Origin: Neochlamydia sp. S13
Lineage (GTDB): Bacteria > Chlamydiota > Chlamydiia > Chlamydiales > Parachlamydiaceae
DNA length: 64,000 nucleotides
Assembly: GCF_000648235.2 (NCBI RefSeq)
Contig: NZ_AP017977.1
Coordinates: forward strand, 2,108,001 to 2,172,000
Direction: 5' to 3'
Of this stretch, positions 20,215 to 30,015 are shown in pieces (the first letter of the stretch is position 1; each line of letters begins with the position of its first letter). The position numbers and the translations under genes are program-made. The notes beneath the pieces were generated by a model. That model was not told the origin of the DNA, made no database searches, and saw only the letters and a list, made by a program, of their open reading frames with translations.

Positions 20215-20607
20215 ATGGTCGATCTCAAACAATTCTGTAGTCAGCTTTCAAAAGATCTAGGTCTTAATGAAGATTTACTTCAAGAAGAAGCACCAGGGAT
20301 TTTTAGTCTGCCTATCGAGGAAGAAGTTTCTATTAAGCTAGGGACACTAGCCGAAGGCTTCTCTTTGCAATGCATTTTATGTGAGTGCCCTAAAGAAAAT
20401 CCTGAAGCCTTTTTGGCTGAAATAATGGATGCAAACTTGTTCGGACAAACAACTAGAAATTGTGTATTAGGCCTAACAGAGGATGGAAATCGATTGACGC
20501 TATCGCGTATAATTGATTATAATCTTGATTATAAGAGCTTTAATGAATTTCTTCAAGATTTTTACAATGTAGCTCTATTCTGGCGCGAACAAGCGCTTCA
20601 CCATTAA
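20215..20607 (+). CDS. T3SS chaperone, CesT-like (CT663 family)
   Basis: 130 residues, acidic, no signal peptide. The fold-like pattern (LCSQLSKDLGL-type first helix, central strands IFSLPIEEEVSIKLGT and FSLQCILCECP, last helix FNEFLQDFYNVALFWREQAL) fits the small CesT/SycE class of secretion chaperones. In Chlamydia the equivalent gene, CT663, stands directly upstream of cdsD, as here. It would bind a T3SS substrate or component in the cytoplasm; the partner is unknown. It is the first gene of the cluster, 44 bases ahead of cdsD. Confidence 0.75.
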   Translation: MVDLKQFCSQLSKDLGLNEDLLQEEAPGIFSLPIEEEVSIKLGTLAEGFSLQCILCECPKENPEAFLAEIMDANLFGQTTRNCVLGLTEDGNRLTLSRIIDYNLDYKSFNEFLQDFYNVALFWREQALHH

Positions 20608-20651
20608 AAATAATTCTCAATACGAAGATAAGATATAACAACGGTTAACAT

Positions 20652-23069
20652 ATGGTCGCTAAATTAGTTGCAGAAGAGGGTGTGCAAAAAGGTCTTGTAC
20701 TCTCCTTAGATGAAGGAAACGAATGGGTAATAGGTCGTGATCCAGACGCTTGCCAGCTGCTTATTGAAGATCCTTCTGCTTCACGTAAACATCTACTCTG
20801 TCGCCAAACTCCCGAAGGGATTGTAATTCAAGCTTTAAGCCTTACCCATCCCGTGTATGTTAACGAGCAACCTATCCAAGAGTCCTGGCTACTACACCAT
20901 GGAGATAGGGTTCAAATAGGAGAGGGGCTTTATCGTTTTTATGCAGAAGGCGACACTCAATGGATCGATGAAGAAAAAAAGACTCTTCTTAACGGGCATG
21001 AAGAAATAAATGATTCCGCCCTAGAAAACCTTTCTGAAAATGCAGAGAGTGAAAAAGCTTTGCCTACATTAGAGGACGAACACTCTTCTCAGCTTTTTGC
21101 ATCTCAGTCTCCACTCAGTGAAGCCAAAGAGGCAGAAGCAGAAGAAAATCTTCCATCCTCCGCACGGGAGCACGAACAGCCACTAGGTAAAGAAGATGAG
21201 CAGTCCGCGAAGGATCCTGCAGCTTTTGCTTCTACTCCCTTTAATGAAGAAGAAGACTTTTTCGCTCCTTTAGAGGAAAATAAAGAAAAAGCTTCTGAGC
21301 AGGAAAAAAAATTCTCAGAGGAAGAGGAGCCTTCTAAAGATCAATCAGCTGAAGACAAAGATAAAACCGCGTTACCGCTTGCTGATGATAAGGATGCTTC
21401 TCCACAAGAATTGGAAAGTGATGATGAGTTCTTAGGAGTCCCGCCGGAACAAGAAGGAGAGCAAGAAGGAATGAGTGACTCTTTGGCAGAAAGGCAAGGT
21501 GCTTTGGATACACCTAACACTTCTAAGGAAGATGAAAAACAGATAATGAATGATTCCCCGGCCTCACAGCTATTCCAAGAAGCCAGCCACTCTGAAGACC
21601 AGCAGAATGAGGAGGATATTTCTATTTTTGAAGAGCCTCTAGAAACGGCTAATTATCCTGAAATTCACTTTGATTTAGCTGAAACAGGCCGTTGGCTGAT
21701 TAAAGTGGTAGGAGGTCCTAATCATGGAGCCGAGTTTACCCTACAACCTTCTTGTACTTACATCATTGGAACTGATCCTAATAGTTGCGACATAGTTTTC
21801 CATGATACGAGTGTTTCACGCCAACATGCTAAAATTACAGTAACGGAAGAAGATACGATAAGTTTAGAAGACTTAGGAAGTCGCAATGGAACGTTTGTAG
21901 ATGGAAAGCCTTTAACAGGTAGAGAATCTGTTCCTACCAATACTTTAATTCTTATGGGTACCTCCTCTTTTGTGGTTTACGACCGGGAAGGTGAAATGCA
22001 AACAATTATTGCTCCTTTACTCCCTTCAATAGTTAAAACTCTAAAAGAAGATCCTCAAGAATTGCCTCCCCCCCCTGCGAGTGAAACTGAAGCAGCTGTC
22101 GAAGAAGTTCCAGCGGCAGCACCTCCTGTAATCGCTCCCCCCCCTAACAAGGTATACCCCCATGAAGCTTTAGGAGCTTTTATTTTAATCGCTATCATTA
22201 CAGGCTTATTTGTTGTCATTGGAATTGGCACAGCAACTTTATTTAAGAGTAAACCTGTGGTCTCCCAACAAGTTATTAATCCTGAACGTGACCTTACAGA
22301 AGCCTTATCGGCTTTCCCGCATGTCAAATACTCTTTTAATCGTAATACAGGACGTCTACTTCTTGTGGGCCACGTTTTATCTGGATCAGATAAAACACAA
22401 CTTTTATATAACCTCCAAGGCCTTCCCTATCTACGTAGCATTGATGACAGTGGTGTGATTATTGATGAAGGGGTTTGGAGAGAAATTAACCAAATACTTT
22501 CACAAAACTCTAATTGGAAAGGCATTTCCATTCATTCACCTACCCCTGGTCATTTTGTCATCTCCGGCTACCTAAAATCTAGAAAGCAAGCCGAGCAGCT
22601 GTGGGATTATATTGCCTCTAATTTCCCCTACCTTGATCTGTTGGAAAAGCGCGTGATCGTTGAAGAAGATGCCGTTTCTGCGATAAGTGCGCTTTTACAA
22701 AACCAAGGTTTTAAAGATGTATCCTCTCAAATGAATGAAGGAGAGGTTATTCTTTCAGGCCATATTCCCGCCGGAAAAATGAATGATTACAGCCAAACCC
22801 TCATTAATATTAAAGAAATTCCAGGTGTACGCACGATTAAAAATTTTGTTGCCGAGCTAGCACCTGAGCAATCGATGATCAATATCACCGATAGATATGA
22901 AATTACAGGCGTCTCGCACCAAGGTGATGTGAACACCAATGTGGTAATTAATGGCCGCATACTTACGCGAGGAGATGTTTTGGATGGAATGACAATAATA
23001 AGTATTAAGCCTACCGCTGTTTTCTTAGAAAAAGAAGGGGTCAAGTATCGTATTGAGTATAATCGCTAA
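20652..23069 (+). CDS. cdsD: T3SS inner-membrane ring protein CdsD/SctD
   Basis: 805 residues, close to chlamydial CdsD, which is larger than other SctD proteins. An N-terminal FHA domain (VIGRDPDACQLLIEDPSASR, about 27-46) is followed by a long acidic low-complexity linker (about 110-330). A second FHA domain (IGTDPNSCDIVFHDTSVSRQ and LGSRNGTFVDGKPL, about 370-425) comes next, then a Pro-rich stretch and one membrane helix (AFILIAIITGLFVVIGIG, about 508-525). The C-terminal periplasmic part holds BON/ring-building-like modules and ends VKYRIEYNR. SctD forms the outer ring of the inner-membrane basal body. The FHA domains suggest binding of phospho-threonine partners, possibly phosphorylated by a kinase such as Pkn5 or PknD (inference). 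Confidence 0.92.
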   Translation: MVAKLVAEEGVQKGLVLSLDEGNEWVIGRDPDACQLLIEDPSASRKHLLCRQTPEGIVIQALSLTHPVYVNEQPIQESWLLHHGDRVQIGEGLYRFYAEGDTQWIDEEKKTLLNGHEEINDSALENLSENAESEKALPTLEDEHSSQLFASQSPLSEAKEAEAEENLPSSAREHEQPLGKEDEQSAKDPAAFASTPFNEEEDFFAPLEENKEKASEQEKKFSEEEEPSKDQSAEDKDKTALPLADDKDASPQELESDDEFLGVPPEQEGEQEGMSDSLAERQGALDTPNTSKEDEKQIMNDSPASQLFQEASHSEDQQNEEDISIFEEPLETANYPEIHFDLAETGRWLIKVVGGPNHGAEFTLQPSCTYIIGTDPNSCDIVFHDTSVSRQHAKITVTEEDTISLEDLGSRNGTFVDGKPLTGRESVPTNTLILMGTSSFVVYDREGEMQTIIAPLLPSIVKTLKEDPQELPPPPASETEAAVEEVPAAAPPVIAPPPNKVYPHEALGAFILIAIITGLFVVIGIGTATLFKSKPVVSQQVINPERDLTEALSAFPHVKYSFNRNTGRLLLVGHVLSGSDKTQLLYNLQGLPYLRSIDDSGVIIDEGVWREINQILSQNSNWKGISIHSPTPGHFVISGYLKSRKQAEQLWDYIASNFPYLDLLEKRVIVEEDAVSAISALLQNQGFKDVSSQMNEGEVILSGHIPAGKMNDYSQTLINIKEIPGVRTIKNFVAELAPEQSMINITDRYEITGVSHQGDVNTNVVINGRILTRGDVLDGMTIISIKPTAVFLEKEGVKYRIEYNR

Positions 23070-23190
23070 AGAGAGCAAAAAAAAAGTAATACTTCTCTTT
23101 CTTGCAATTATTTCCTATTCCATATTATAATAAACTTAAGGGTGGTGAAATCCCCCTACTAATGCTAGTAGTGCGTAAATGAGGTAATAA

Positions 23191-23430
23191 ATGTTTGGTC
23201 TTGAGAAGCAGAAAAAGAAAAAAGGCGAAGAGTTTACTTTTGAGCTAGAAAAAGAATTAAAAACTTTTAATAGCCATCAAGATTATAAAAAGAAAGTTGA
23301 AGAGAGAATACAAGATATTAGAAGTTTATTAAGAAAAGGTGAAAATAAAGACGAATTTGATAAATTGGGAGTACTTTTGCACGGGTACACCTCTTTATTA
23401 AAGGTTATGTCCAGACTCTCGCCTAAGTGA
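23191..23430 (+). CDS. cdsE: T3SS protein CdsE (CT665-like)
   Basis: 79 residues with a GAGG ribosome-binding site. Strongly charged and helical (KKKKGEEFTFELEKELKTF, KKKVEERIQDIRSLLRKG), with no signal or membrane segment. Size and position between cdsD and the needle gene match CT665 (DUF5398), thought to be a small needle chaperone-like partner of CdsF and CdsG. Function is inferred from gene order. Confidence 0.8.
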   Translation: MFGLEKQKKKKGEEFTFELEKELKTFNSHQDYKKKVEERIQDIRSLLRKGENKDEFDKLGVLLHGYTSLLKVMSRLSPK

Positions 23431-23640
23431 GCTAAATTAAGCGCTCTGCTGGGCGGCAATTTTTAAAATGGAAGATAGAGGAGCGATTCTCTAGAAGATT
23501 GAGGTCCAGCCGAACGCTTAACAACATGTATGAAGTGAGAAGTGATTCAGAAAGAAGATGAATGCTCATCTTCAGGAAATGAAATTTCCAGTATGAATCT
23601 CTGGCACGCTTATACTCCTAAATTAACAGGAGGATAAAAT

Positions 23641-23934
23641 ATGTCTTCAAATAGTAATCAATCATTTCCTTCAGCTCCTACTAGCTATAGCGGAGCTAAT
23701 CGCCAGTCGGGATTTGAGGTACAATCGCTTATTGGTATCATTAACAATGCGGTATCTAGCGCTAAAGCTAAACTACTGCAAATTCAAAATAATAGAAGTT
23801 CTATTAGTATTGGAGATATGTTTGAAATGCAAATGCTGATGAATCACCTTTCTCAGTTATCAGAAATGACTACTGATATTGTAAGTGCCTCTAATACGGC
23901 GATTTCATCAATGGCACGTAATATTAAATCATAA
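23641..23934 (+). CDS. cdsF: T3SS needle subunit CdsF/SctF
   Basis: Strong AGGAGG-type ribosome-binding site just before the ATG, fitting high expression. 97 residues: a Ser/Pro/Gly-rich N-terminus (about 1-25), then two helices, LIGIINNAVSSAKAKLLQIQ and DMFEMQMLMNHLSQLSEMTT, the helix-turn-helix shape of needle subunits. Chlamydial CdsF is 83 residues, so the extra length is at the N-terminus. There are no cysteines, whereas C. trachomatis CdsF has them. Confidence 0.85.
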   Translation: MSSNSNQSFPSAPTSYSGANRQSGFEVQSLIGIINNAVSSAKAKLLQIQNNRSSISIGDMFEMQMLMNHLSQLSEMTTDIVSASNTAISSMARNIKS

Positions 23935-24056
23935 GCTTAAAAAAAGACTGGATCAAAGTCTGTGGGAAACAGGAAGGCTTATAAAGAGCAAAAGGCAAGA
24001 TAACCTTTGATCCAGGCTAAGCCTAAAAGTTAAGTATCTGCGGGTAGCATGGAACG

Positions 24057-24530
24057 ATGGAAAAAAAGGATAGCAATAGCATGACAAAAGAAATGGTTGA
24101 GGATTTCAAAGAAGATTTTTCTCTCTTCATTGAAGCAGGCTTTATAGCAGTGAAACAGCTTGATGAGATAAGTGCTTCACGTATCTTCCAAGCTGCACAA
24201 ACCCTCAATCCTGAAAGCACCGCCCCTCAAATTGGCCTAGGCTATATAGCTCTTAATAAATTGGAAGTTAAGCAAGCTACAAAAATTTTTGAGGAAGTGG
24301 TTCAAAAAGAGCCCGAAAATTATTTAGCACAGACTTTTTTGGGTATAAGCTTCCTATTAACGAAGCCTAAACGTAAAAAAGGGGAAAAGCTTATTCAAGA
24401 AGCTATGGATAAAAGCAATGACCCAACAGTTAAAAACTTGGGATTCCTTTCGTTGCAATGGGCACAAAAAGATTTAAATGATTTAAAATCACACTTTTTT
24501 AATCATGAAAAAGGTGAAGTAAAAAAATAA
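24057..24530 (+). CDS. cdsG: T3SS needle chaperone CdsG/SctG
   Basis: 157 residues with TPR-like helices (DEISASRIFQAAQTLNPEST, LEVKQATKIFEEVVQKEPEN, AQTFLGISFLL). Immediately follows the needle gene, as CT667 does in Chlamydia. SctG-type proteins, with SctE, keep the needle subunit unpolymerised in the cytoplasm. An alternative upstream ATG at 24049 is out of frame and overlaps the true start region. Confidence 0.8.
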   Translation: MEKKDSNSMTKEMVEDFKEDFSLFIEAGFIAVKQLDEISASRIFQAAQTLNPESTAPQIGLGYIALNKLEVKQATKIFEEVVQKEPENYLAQTFLGISFLLTKPKRKKGEKLIQEAMDKSNDPTVKNLGFLSLQWAQKDLNDLKSHFFNHEKGEVKK

Positions 24531-24598
24531 AAGTAGAGTAGCTTAACAGTCTTAATAATTAGTTAATCTAATGAAATTAAGATAGGAAGTTAAATATT

Positions 24599-25279
24599 AT
24601 GACACTAGATAAAATAGACGAAATAAAAAAGATAGGCAGTTCGAAGCTTAATGCAAACGCAGAAGCAGAAGGGCTTGTTGATAAAGATCACTTTGAATCT
24701 TTGATGCTACAGCAAGAGCAACAGCAAAAGCAGCAAAAAGAAGCCATGACTGTTGAAAAAATTGAGTCGACCCCTAGTAAGCCTACCTTAATGGAGCAAG
24801 TGGCCGAGCTTAATAAAAAAGTTGATCAAGTTAAAAAAGTACAGCCTGTAGATATTGTAGCCCAAGCTCAAGATGTCATGTCACGCATGTCTCAAATTCA
24901 AGACCAGCTTGCTCTCCCTGGCCAGGCTATTAAACCAGCTTACCGTAATCTTTTAAAAAACAAGCTTACCCATATTAATGATAACTTGCGGATAGCTCTT
25001 TCTGCTGCCGGGGTAGAAAATGTTCCCCCTGCTCCCCAAGCCATCTCTCCCAATCCCATCGACCGCTTTTTAGGCTTCCTTACCGATGGACAAGCACAAT
25101 TAAAATCGATTACTAAAGAAGTTCAATACATGCATTTAAATAAAAATAATATAAATGCTGCAGCCATGCTAGCCGTACAAATTAAAGTAGGCTTTATTCA
25201 ACAAGAACTAGAATTTTTTAGTAGCGTATTGAATAAAGCCCTAGAATCTACCAAAACAATTATGAACGTCCAAGTCTAG
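24599..25279 (+). CDS. Conserved chlamydial T3SS-cluster protein (CT668-like)
   Basis: 226 residues, ATG preceded by AGGAAG. A Gln/Lys-rich coiled coil (QQEQQQKQQKEAMTV, about 37-51) leads into helices (LMEQVAELNKKVDQVKKVQ) and a C-terminal helical domain (GFIQQELEFFSSVLNKALES). Position between cdsG and cdsN is that of CT668. Its exact role in secretion is not established; no signal peptide or membrane segment is present. Confidence 0.75.
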   Translation: MTLDKIDEIKKIGSSKLNANAEAEGLVDKDHFESLMLQQEQQQKQQKEAMTVEKIESTPSKPTLMEQVAELNKKVDQVKKVQPVDIVAQAQDVMSRMSQIQDQLALPGQAIKPAYRNLLKNKLTHINDNLRIALSAAGVENVPPAPQAISPNPIDRFLGFLTDGQAQLKSITKEVQYMHLNKNNINAAAMLAVQIKVGFIQQELEFFSSVLNKALESTKTIMNVQV

Positions 25280-25378
25280 TTTCAAGAAGATGCTTGCAAG
25301 TTGATTTGAATCATTAATAAAAGACTACTATTGCCATCACTTTAAGCATATTGAGAAGATTAAGGAGCACTACTAATA

Positions 25379-26695
25379 ATGAGCTTGGATGATAAATTTG
25401 ATAAACTCTTAGGAAGTATTGATGAGCTAGAATTGACTACCGTCAATGGACGCATCACAGAAATAGTAGGAATGCTTATCAAAGCTATTGTTCCTAACGT
25501 AAAAATTGGAGAAGTTTGTCTTGTCAAACGTGAGGGGGAGCCGTTACGCACAGAAGTAGTAGGTTTTACCCGTGAGGAGGTTCTTCTTTCTCCGCTAGGA
25601 GAAATGAAAGGAATAGGACCTTCTTCAGAAGTTATCCCCACTCATATGCCTCTCCATATTAAGGTAGGCCCTAATCTCTTAGGGCGTGTCCTGAACGGGC
25701 TAGGAGAACCCCTAGATGTAGAAACTAAAGGCCCTTTAGAAGTAGATGAGATTTATCCAGTTCTTCAAGCTCCGCCAGATCCCGTTAAAAGAAAAAGAAT
25801 TGAATCTCCTTTATCTGTTGGAGTGCGGGCAATAGACGGAGTTTTAACTACCGGCTTAGGACAAAGGGTAGGAATTTTTGCAGCTGCCGGTGGAGGTAAA
25901 TCTACCTTACTAGGTATGATTGCTCGTAATGCACGTGCGGATGTTAACGTAATCAGCCTCATTGGGGAGAGGGGACGTGAACTACGCGATTTTATCGAAA
26001 AAGATTTAGGACCCGAAGGTTTAGCGCGCTCTGTGTTGGTCGTATCCACTTCTGATCAAGCCTCTCAGCTACGACTCAATGCTGCCTATGTAGGAACAGC
26101 TATCGCCGAATACTTTAGAGATCAAGGTAAGTCGGTAATTTTAATGATGGACTCTGTGACTCGCTTTGCGCGTGCCTTGCGTGAAGTGGGTTTAGCTGCT
26201 GGAGAACCACCTGCCCGTGCCGGTTACACCCCCTCTGTTTTCTCCACGCTGCCTAAGCTATTAGAACGTGCTGGCAACTCAGATAAAGGCTCTATTACCG
26301 CCTTCTATACTATTTTGGTAGCAGGTGATGATATGAATGAGCCCGTAGCTGATGAGGTGCGCTCTATTTTAGATGGTCACTTAATTTTATCTGCCGATCT
26401 GGCGCGTCAATATCACTATCCTGCCATCGATGTACTTTCTTCTGCCAGCCGGGTGATTATGTCGATTGTTCCTAAAGATCATTTACAATTGGTGGGTAAA
26501 TTAAAAGAAGTATTAGCTAACTACAAAAAAAATGAGCTCTTAATTAAAATTGGCGAATATAAACGAGGAGCTGATAAAGCAGGCGACTTTGCCATCGATT
26601 ATATTGATAAAGTTAATAGGTTTTTGAAACAAGGCGTGGAAGAAAAATGCTCTTTTGAAGAGACCTATCAATTGCTAAAAAATCTTTTCAAATGA
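25379..26695 (+). CDS. cdsN: T3SS ATPase CdsN/SctN
   Basis: AAGGAG ribosome-binding site; 438 residues, the normal size. F-type ATPase-like: N-terminal beta barrel, then Walker [13 protein letters not shown] (about 167), [11 protein letters not shown], Walker [18 protein letters not shown] (about 258), and the conserved ATPase-loop sequence [20 protein letters not shown]. It hydrolyses ATP at the cytoplasmic base to unfold effectors and strip chaperones. The C-terminal [20 protein letters not shown] is the chaperone/stalk-facing domain. It is followed closely by its stalk protein, cdsO. Confidence 0.96.
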   Translation: MSLDDKFDKLLGSIDELELTTVNGRITEIVGMLIKAIVPNVKIGEVCLVKREGEPLRTEVVGFTREEVLLSPLGEMKGIGPSSEVIPTHMPLHIKVGPNLLGRVLNGLGEPLDVETKGPLEVDEIYPVLQAPPDPVKRKRIESPLSVGVRAIDGVLTTGLGQRVGIFAAAGGGKSTLLGMIARNARADVNVISLIGERGRELRDFIEKDLGPEGLARSVLVVSTSDQASQLRLNAAYVGTAIAEYFRDQGKSVILMMDSVTRFARALREVGLAAGEPPARAGYTPSVFSTLPKLLERAGNSDKGSITAFYTILVAGDDMNEPVADEVRSILDGHLILSADLARQYHYPAIDVLSSASRVIMSIVPKDHLQLVGKLKEVLANYKKNELLIKIGEYKRGADKAGDFAIDYIDKVNRFLKQGVEEKCSFEETYQLLKNLFK

Positions 26696-26713
26696 CAAGA
26701 GCTATGAGTTTTC

Positions 26714-27223
26714 ATGAATAGTATAATATATCCTTTGAAGCAGGTCTTAGATATCAAGCGAAGACGTGTAGAAGATGCTGAAAAAATTTTAAAAGAGAAA
26801 AAAGAGTTATTAACAAAGGAAGAGGAAAAGTTAAAAAATGTAGAAGCTGTAAGAGACAAGGTTTTGGCGCATCAACAAGACAAATTGCAGCAATTACGTG
26901 TTGAAAGCAGCCACCTTACAACTAGCCCTAAAGTTCAGCAAATGAAAATTTATCTGAAAGTAGTAGCAGAAAAATTACAGATAGAAGAAAAAAAAGTTAA
27001 GGATCAAAAAGATCAAGTTAAAATGGCTCAAAAAAAAGTAGAGGAAGCTAAACAAGAATTGGATCGAAAGCGTTTAGAAGTGGATAAGCTCAAAACTCAT
27101 CAAGAAGACTGGACAAAAGAAAGAGCTAAAGAATTAGAAATTATAGAAGCACGTGAGCAAGATGAATTAGGAAGCACCATGTTCTTGGGTAGAATGCAAT
27201 CCACAAAAGCTTCAAAACAATAA
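26714..27223 (+). CDS. cdsO: T3SS stalk protein CdsO/SctO
   Basis: 169 residues, almost entirely charged coiled coil (KRRRVEDAEKILKEKKELLT, VKDQKDQVKMAQKKVEEAKQ). Size matches chlamydial CdsO (CT670), an FliJ/YscO-type stalk that fits into the SctN hexamer and engages the export gate. Only 18 bases separate it from cdsN, so coupled expression is likely. Confidence 0.88.
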   Translation: MNSIIYPLKQVLDIKRRRVEDAEKILKEKKELLTKEEEKLKNVEAVRDKVLAHQQDKLQQLRVESSHLTTSPKVQQMKIYLKVVAEKLQIEEKKVKDQKDQVKMAQKKVEEAKQELDRKRLEVDKLKTHQEDWTKERAKELEIIEAREQDELGSTMFLGRMQSTKASKQ

Positions 27224-27278
27224 AAAATTAATTTCTGTCTGATGGGCAGTGAAAAAGACAGAAAAGGAGTTAGCTAAT

Positions 27279-28253
27279 ATGTATAACTTTAAAATTACAG
27301 GCGATCAGAATAAAGATAATGTCACTATTAGTCGCGCCTCAAACTCTAAGCCTTCAGGCGCTTCCTCTCGCGATTTCCAAAAGGTTCTTGGCGAAAAAGA
27401 ACGTCGCCAAAAAGAGGAAGAAGAAGATTCTAAAAAAGCAAAAACTGTAGATCCTTCTTTTGAAACAGAAGCTCTTTTGCTCGCCGAAGAAATACCTAGT
27501 CCAAAACAGCCCTCCCTGTTTGATCTTTCTAAAGAAGTAGTGAAAAAGAAAAATGAGAGCGAAACTTCCGAAGTAGCTAAAATGGTCTCTTCAGACGAAC
27601 TCCCTATGGAATCCCCTAATGGACTCTATAAAAACTTAGCATTAAAAGAAAAAGCTTCCCGGTCTAAAACAAGGGAAGGAATGTGGGAAGAATCTCAGAA
27701 AGATAAGGTAGAAGCTCATGAAGACAAAAAAACCATACGCTTTTCCCAAGAGGCAGGGGATTTATCTCATGTTAACCCTCTAGCCTTGAATGTAAGCTCT
27801 AGTTCTCAGTCTCATAATCAAAACTTAGAAACAAATATGCCTTCTCAAAAGCTGACCACGCAACAGCTAATAGATGCTATTGTAAAAGCTATCACTACAA
27901 TAGATAGCCAAGGCAAGACGGATACCATAGTTACTTTAAAGCATCCTCCTATGTTTGCAGGTGCCAATCTGGTGCTCACTTCCTATGAAAGTGCTAAAGG
28001 AGAATTCAATATTCGCTTTGAAAATCTCACCCAGGGTGCAAAATCATTCATGGATATGCAACAAAATCAACAATCCTTGCTTTCATCCTTAAATGAAAAA
28101 GGATATACTGTCCATATGGTAGTGGCTACTACCCAAATTGAAACTCCTCCATTTAATCCTGCGGCACCTCAGCAACCCCCACGCGATGGCCAGCAAGAGG
28201 AGCAGCAAAAACGGCAAGACAATAGAAAACAAAAAGAAGATGAAGAAAGTTAA
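27279..28253 (+). CDS. cdsP: T3SS needle-length/substrate-switch protein CdsP/SctP
   Basis: I choose ATG 27279 because GGAG lies 9 nt upstream; a GTG at 27249 in the same frame has no such site. The product is about 324 residues: a charged, disordered N-terminal two-thirds (KERRQKEEEEDSKKAK), then a folded C-terminal part (TTQQLIDAIVKAITTIDSQG, TIVTLKHPPMFAGANLVLTS, NIRFENLT) like FliK/YscP T3S4 domains that bind the export switch protein. It ends in a Pro/Gln/Lys-rich tail. CT671 occupies this position in Chlamydia. Confidence 0.8.
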   Translation: MYNFKITGDQNKDNVTISRASNSKPSGASSRDFQKVLGEKERRQKEEEEDSKKAKTVDPSFETEALLLAEEIPSPKQPSLFDLSKEVVKKKNESETSEVAKMVSSDELPMESPNGLYKNLALKEKASRSKTREGMWEESQKDKVEAHEDKKTIRFSQEAGDLSHVNPLALNVSSSSQSHNQNLETNMPSQKLTTQQLIDAIVKAITTIDSQGKTDTIVTLKHPPMFAGANLVLTSYESAKGEFNIRFENLTQGAKSFMDMQQNQQSLLSSLNEKGYTVHMVVATTQIETPPFNPAAPQQPPRDGQQEEQQKRQDNRKQKEDEES

Positions 28254-28608
28254 TGATTGCGAATTCTTAAGAAAGCTAAAAAGATGATAAATTGCTTGGG
28301 CCAGCTCCTACTGACTAGGATAAAACCTTTTTCTTCTAAAAGCTTACTTGTCGAAAAATTGGTTAAAATAGACGCCCCTATCCTTGATAAAGAGGGGTAG
28401 GATTAAATTAAAAATAGATATAAATATCAAAATGCAAATCTTAAAAAAAAACTTATTTTATCGACTTACAGTTTTTAAAAAGTCTAATATTTATTAGGTA
28501 CTTTGCTAAGAAAGATTAAAATTTTTTAAATTGTACTTTTGCATTGACAATCTCGGCTCCTTTTATGTCATTATAAAGAGGTCTATAACATTTTATGAAG
28601 GCGTGCGC

Positions 28609-29931
28609 GTGACTTCCCCCAAAGCTTCTATGCCATACGATTGGCTTAAACAAATTCCTACCGCTCTTTTGCAACTCGATGAAATCCCACTTATTGGATC
28701 ATCCCCTCCTTTTCCTTGGGAAGATTTATCTAAAGGATTAGAAGAAATCTTTCAGATCCCAGATTTTAAGATAGAACCCACCCCTTTTCAATGGCGTACA
28801 AAAGACGAGTTATGCGTCGGGATGGGTCCAGTTATCCCCCTCTCTTGCTCGATTCCCTCTCTAGAGGGTCAATTGACCTGGATAATGGCAGCAGAAGATA
28901 TCTATCGTTTGATATCTCTCCTCCTTAATGAGGATGACCATGAGCATGATGTACTCGAAGATGAATTCCTGCAAGGTTTTTACTACTTTGCCGCCTACGA
29001 AGTGATACACTTAATCAATAAGCTTCCTTTCGATCAATCTCTTTCCCCACAGATTCTACAAGAAAGCAGTATGCCGATAGAAGATTCCCTTTGCATGGAC
29101 ATCAAAATTCAACTGCGGGGAAAGACTTTAATAGGACGTATGATTGTCTCACCTACCTTCCGTCGTTCTTGGAAAGAAAAATATGCCGAGCGTTCTCTAG
29201 AACTTCCTCTGCATGCATCGCTGGCCGAACAACTGACAATTCCTGTGCATATAGAAGCAGGCAGAACCTCTATCCATCCATCAGAATGGAAAACCGTTAG
29301 AAAAGGAGATTTTATTCTTCTGGATTCTTGCACAGTAAAACCTTATGATGATAAAGGTGGGCGTATTACCCTTACTGTCAATGGAATCCCTTTTTTTATT
29401 GGAAAAATTAAAGACGGAAATATTAAAATCTTGGACCACCCATTGTATTATCAAGAGGAAGAGACCTTTATGAGTAAAATTCCCCCCGAAGAACAGGATG
29501 ATTCATCTTTAGATTTTGAGTCAGAATTAGAATTTGATTCTGAAATGGAATCTGACATGGAATCCGATTTTGACTCAGAAATGGAAGCAGAAGATGAGTC
29601 GGAAGAAGCATCTAATCTGGCCCCCGACGAGAAACTTAAAGATAGAGAAATAGAAGAAGAGCTTACCTCTTCAGAAGAAGAATCTTCCGCCGTAATACCC
29701 ACAGAAACGTCGGTTAAAATTGATGAGATTCCTTTATCTATTATCATCGAAGTAGGCCGTCTGCAAATGTCGGTGAAAAAAATGCTTGAACTGCAGCCAG
29801 GCAATTTGTTGGAGCTAGATGTTCATCCTGAAAACGGTGTCGACCTGGTCGTCAATGGAAGACGTATTGCCAAAGGTGAATTGATTAGGCTAGGTGAAGC
29901 CTTAGGCGTAAGAATTCTAGATATTAGCTAA
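28609..29931 (+). CDS. cdsQ: T3SS cytoplasmic ring protein CdsQ/SctQ
   Basis: The frame is open from 28531 (TTG), but I prefer GTG 28609, about 7 nt after GAAGG. The product is about 440 residues, longer than C. trachomatis CdsQ (373). An N-terminal region (MPYDWLKQIPTALLQLDE) and a first SpoA-like part (LGSSPP to ILDHPLYY) are followed by an unusual acidic Ser/Asp/Glu-rich linker (about 297-370). The C-terminal SpoA/FliN domain follows: PLSIIIEVGRLQMSVKKMLE and IAKGELIRLGEALGVRILDI. SctQ forms the sorting platform under the basal body. An internal ATG at 29470 may give a separate SctQ-C product. Confidence 0.88.
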   Translation: MTSPKASMPYDWLKQIPTALLQLDEIPLIGSSPPFPWEDLSKGLEEIFQIPDFKIEPTPFQWRTKDELCVGMGPVIPLSCSIPSLEGQLTWIMAAEDIYRLISLLLNEDDHEHDVLEDEFLQGFYYFAAYEVIHLINKLPFDQSLSPQILQESSMPIEDSLCMDIKIQLRGKTLIGRMIVSPTFRRSWKEKYAERSLELPLHASLAEQLTIPVHIEAGRTSIHPSEWKTVRKGDFILLDSCTVKPYDDKGGRITLTVNGIPFFIGKIKDGNIKILDHPLYYQEEETFMSKIPPEEQDDSSLDFESELEFDSEMESDMESDFDSEMEAEDESEEASNLAPDEKLKDREIEEELTSSEEESSAVIPTETSVKIDEIPLSIIIEVGRLQMSVKKMLELQPGNLLELDVHPENGVDLVVNGRRIAKGELIRLGEALGVRILDIS

Positions 29932-30015
29932 ACCGCTGCAAAGGAGAAAATTTATTTTGCCTGTATAGCTCTCATAATTTTTGAGAAAATAAAAATGTAG
30001 GCTTGATTCTATCTT

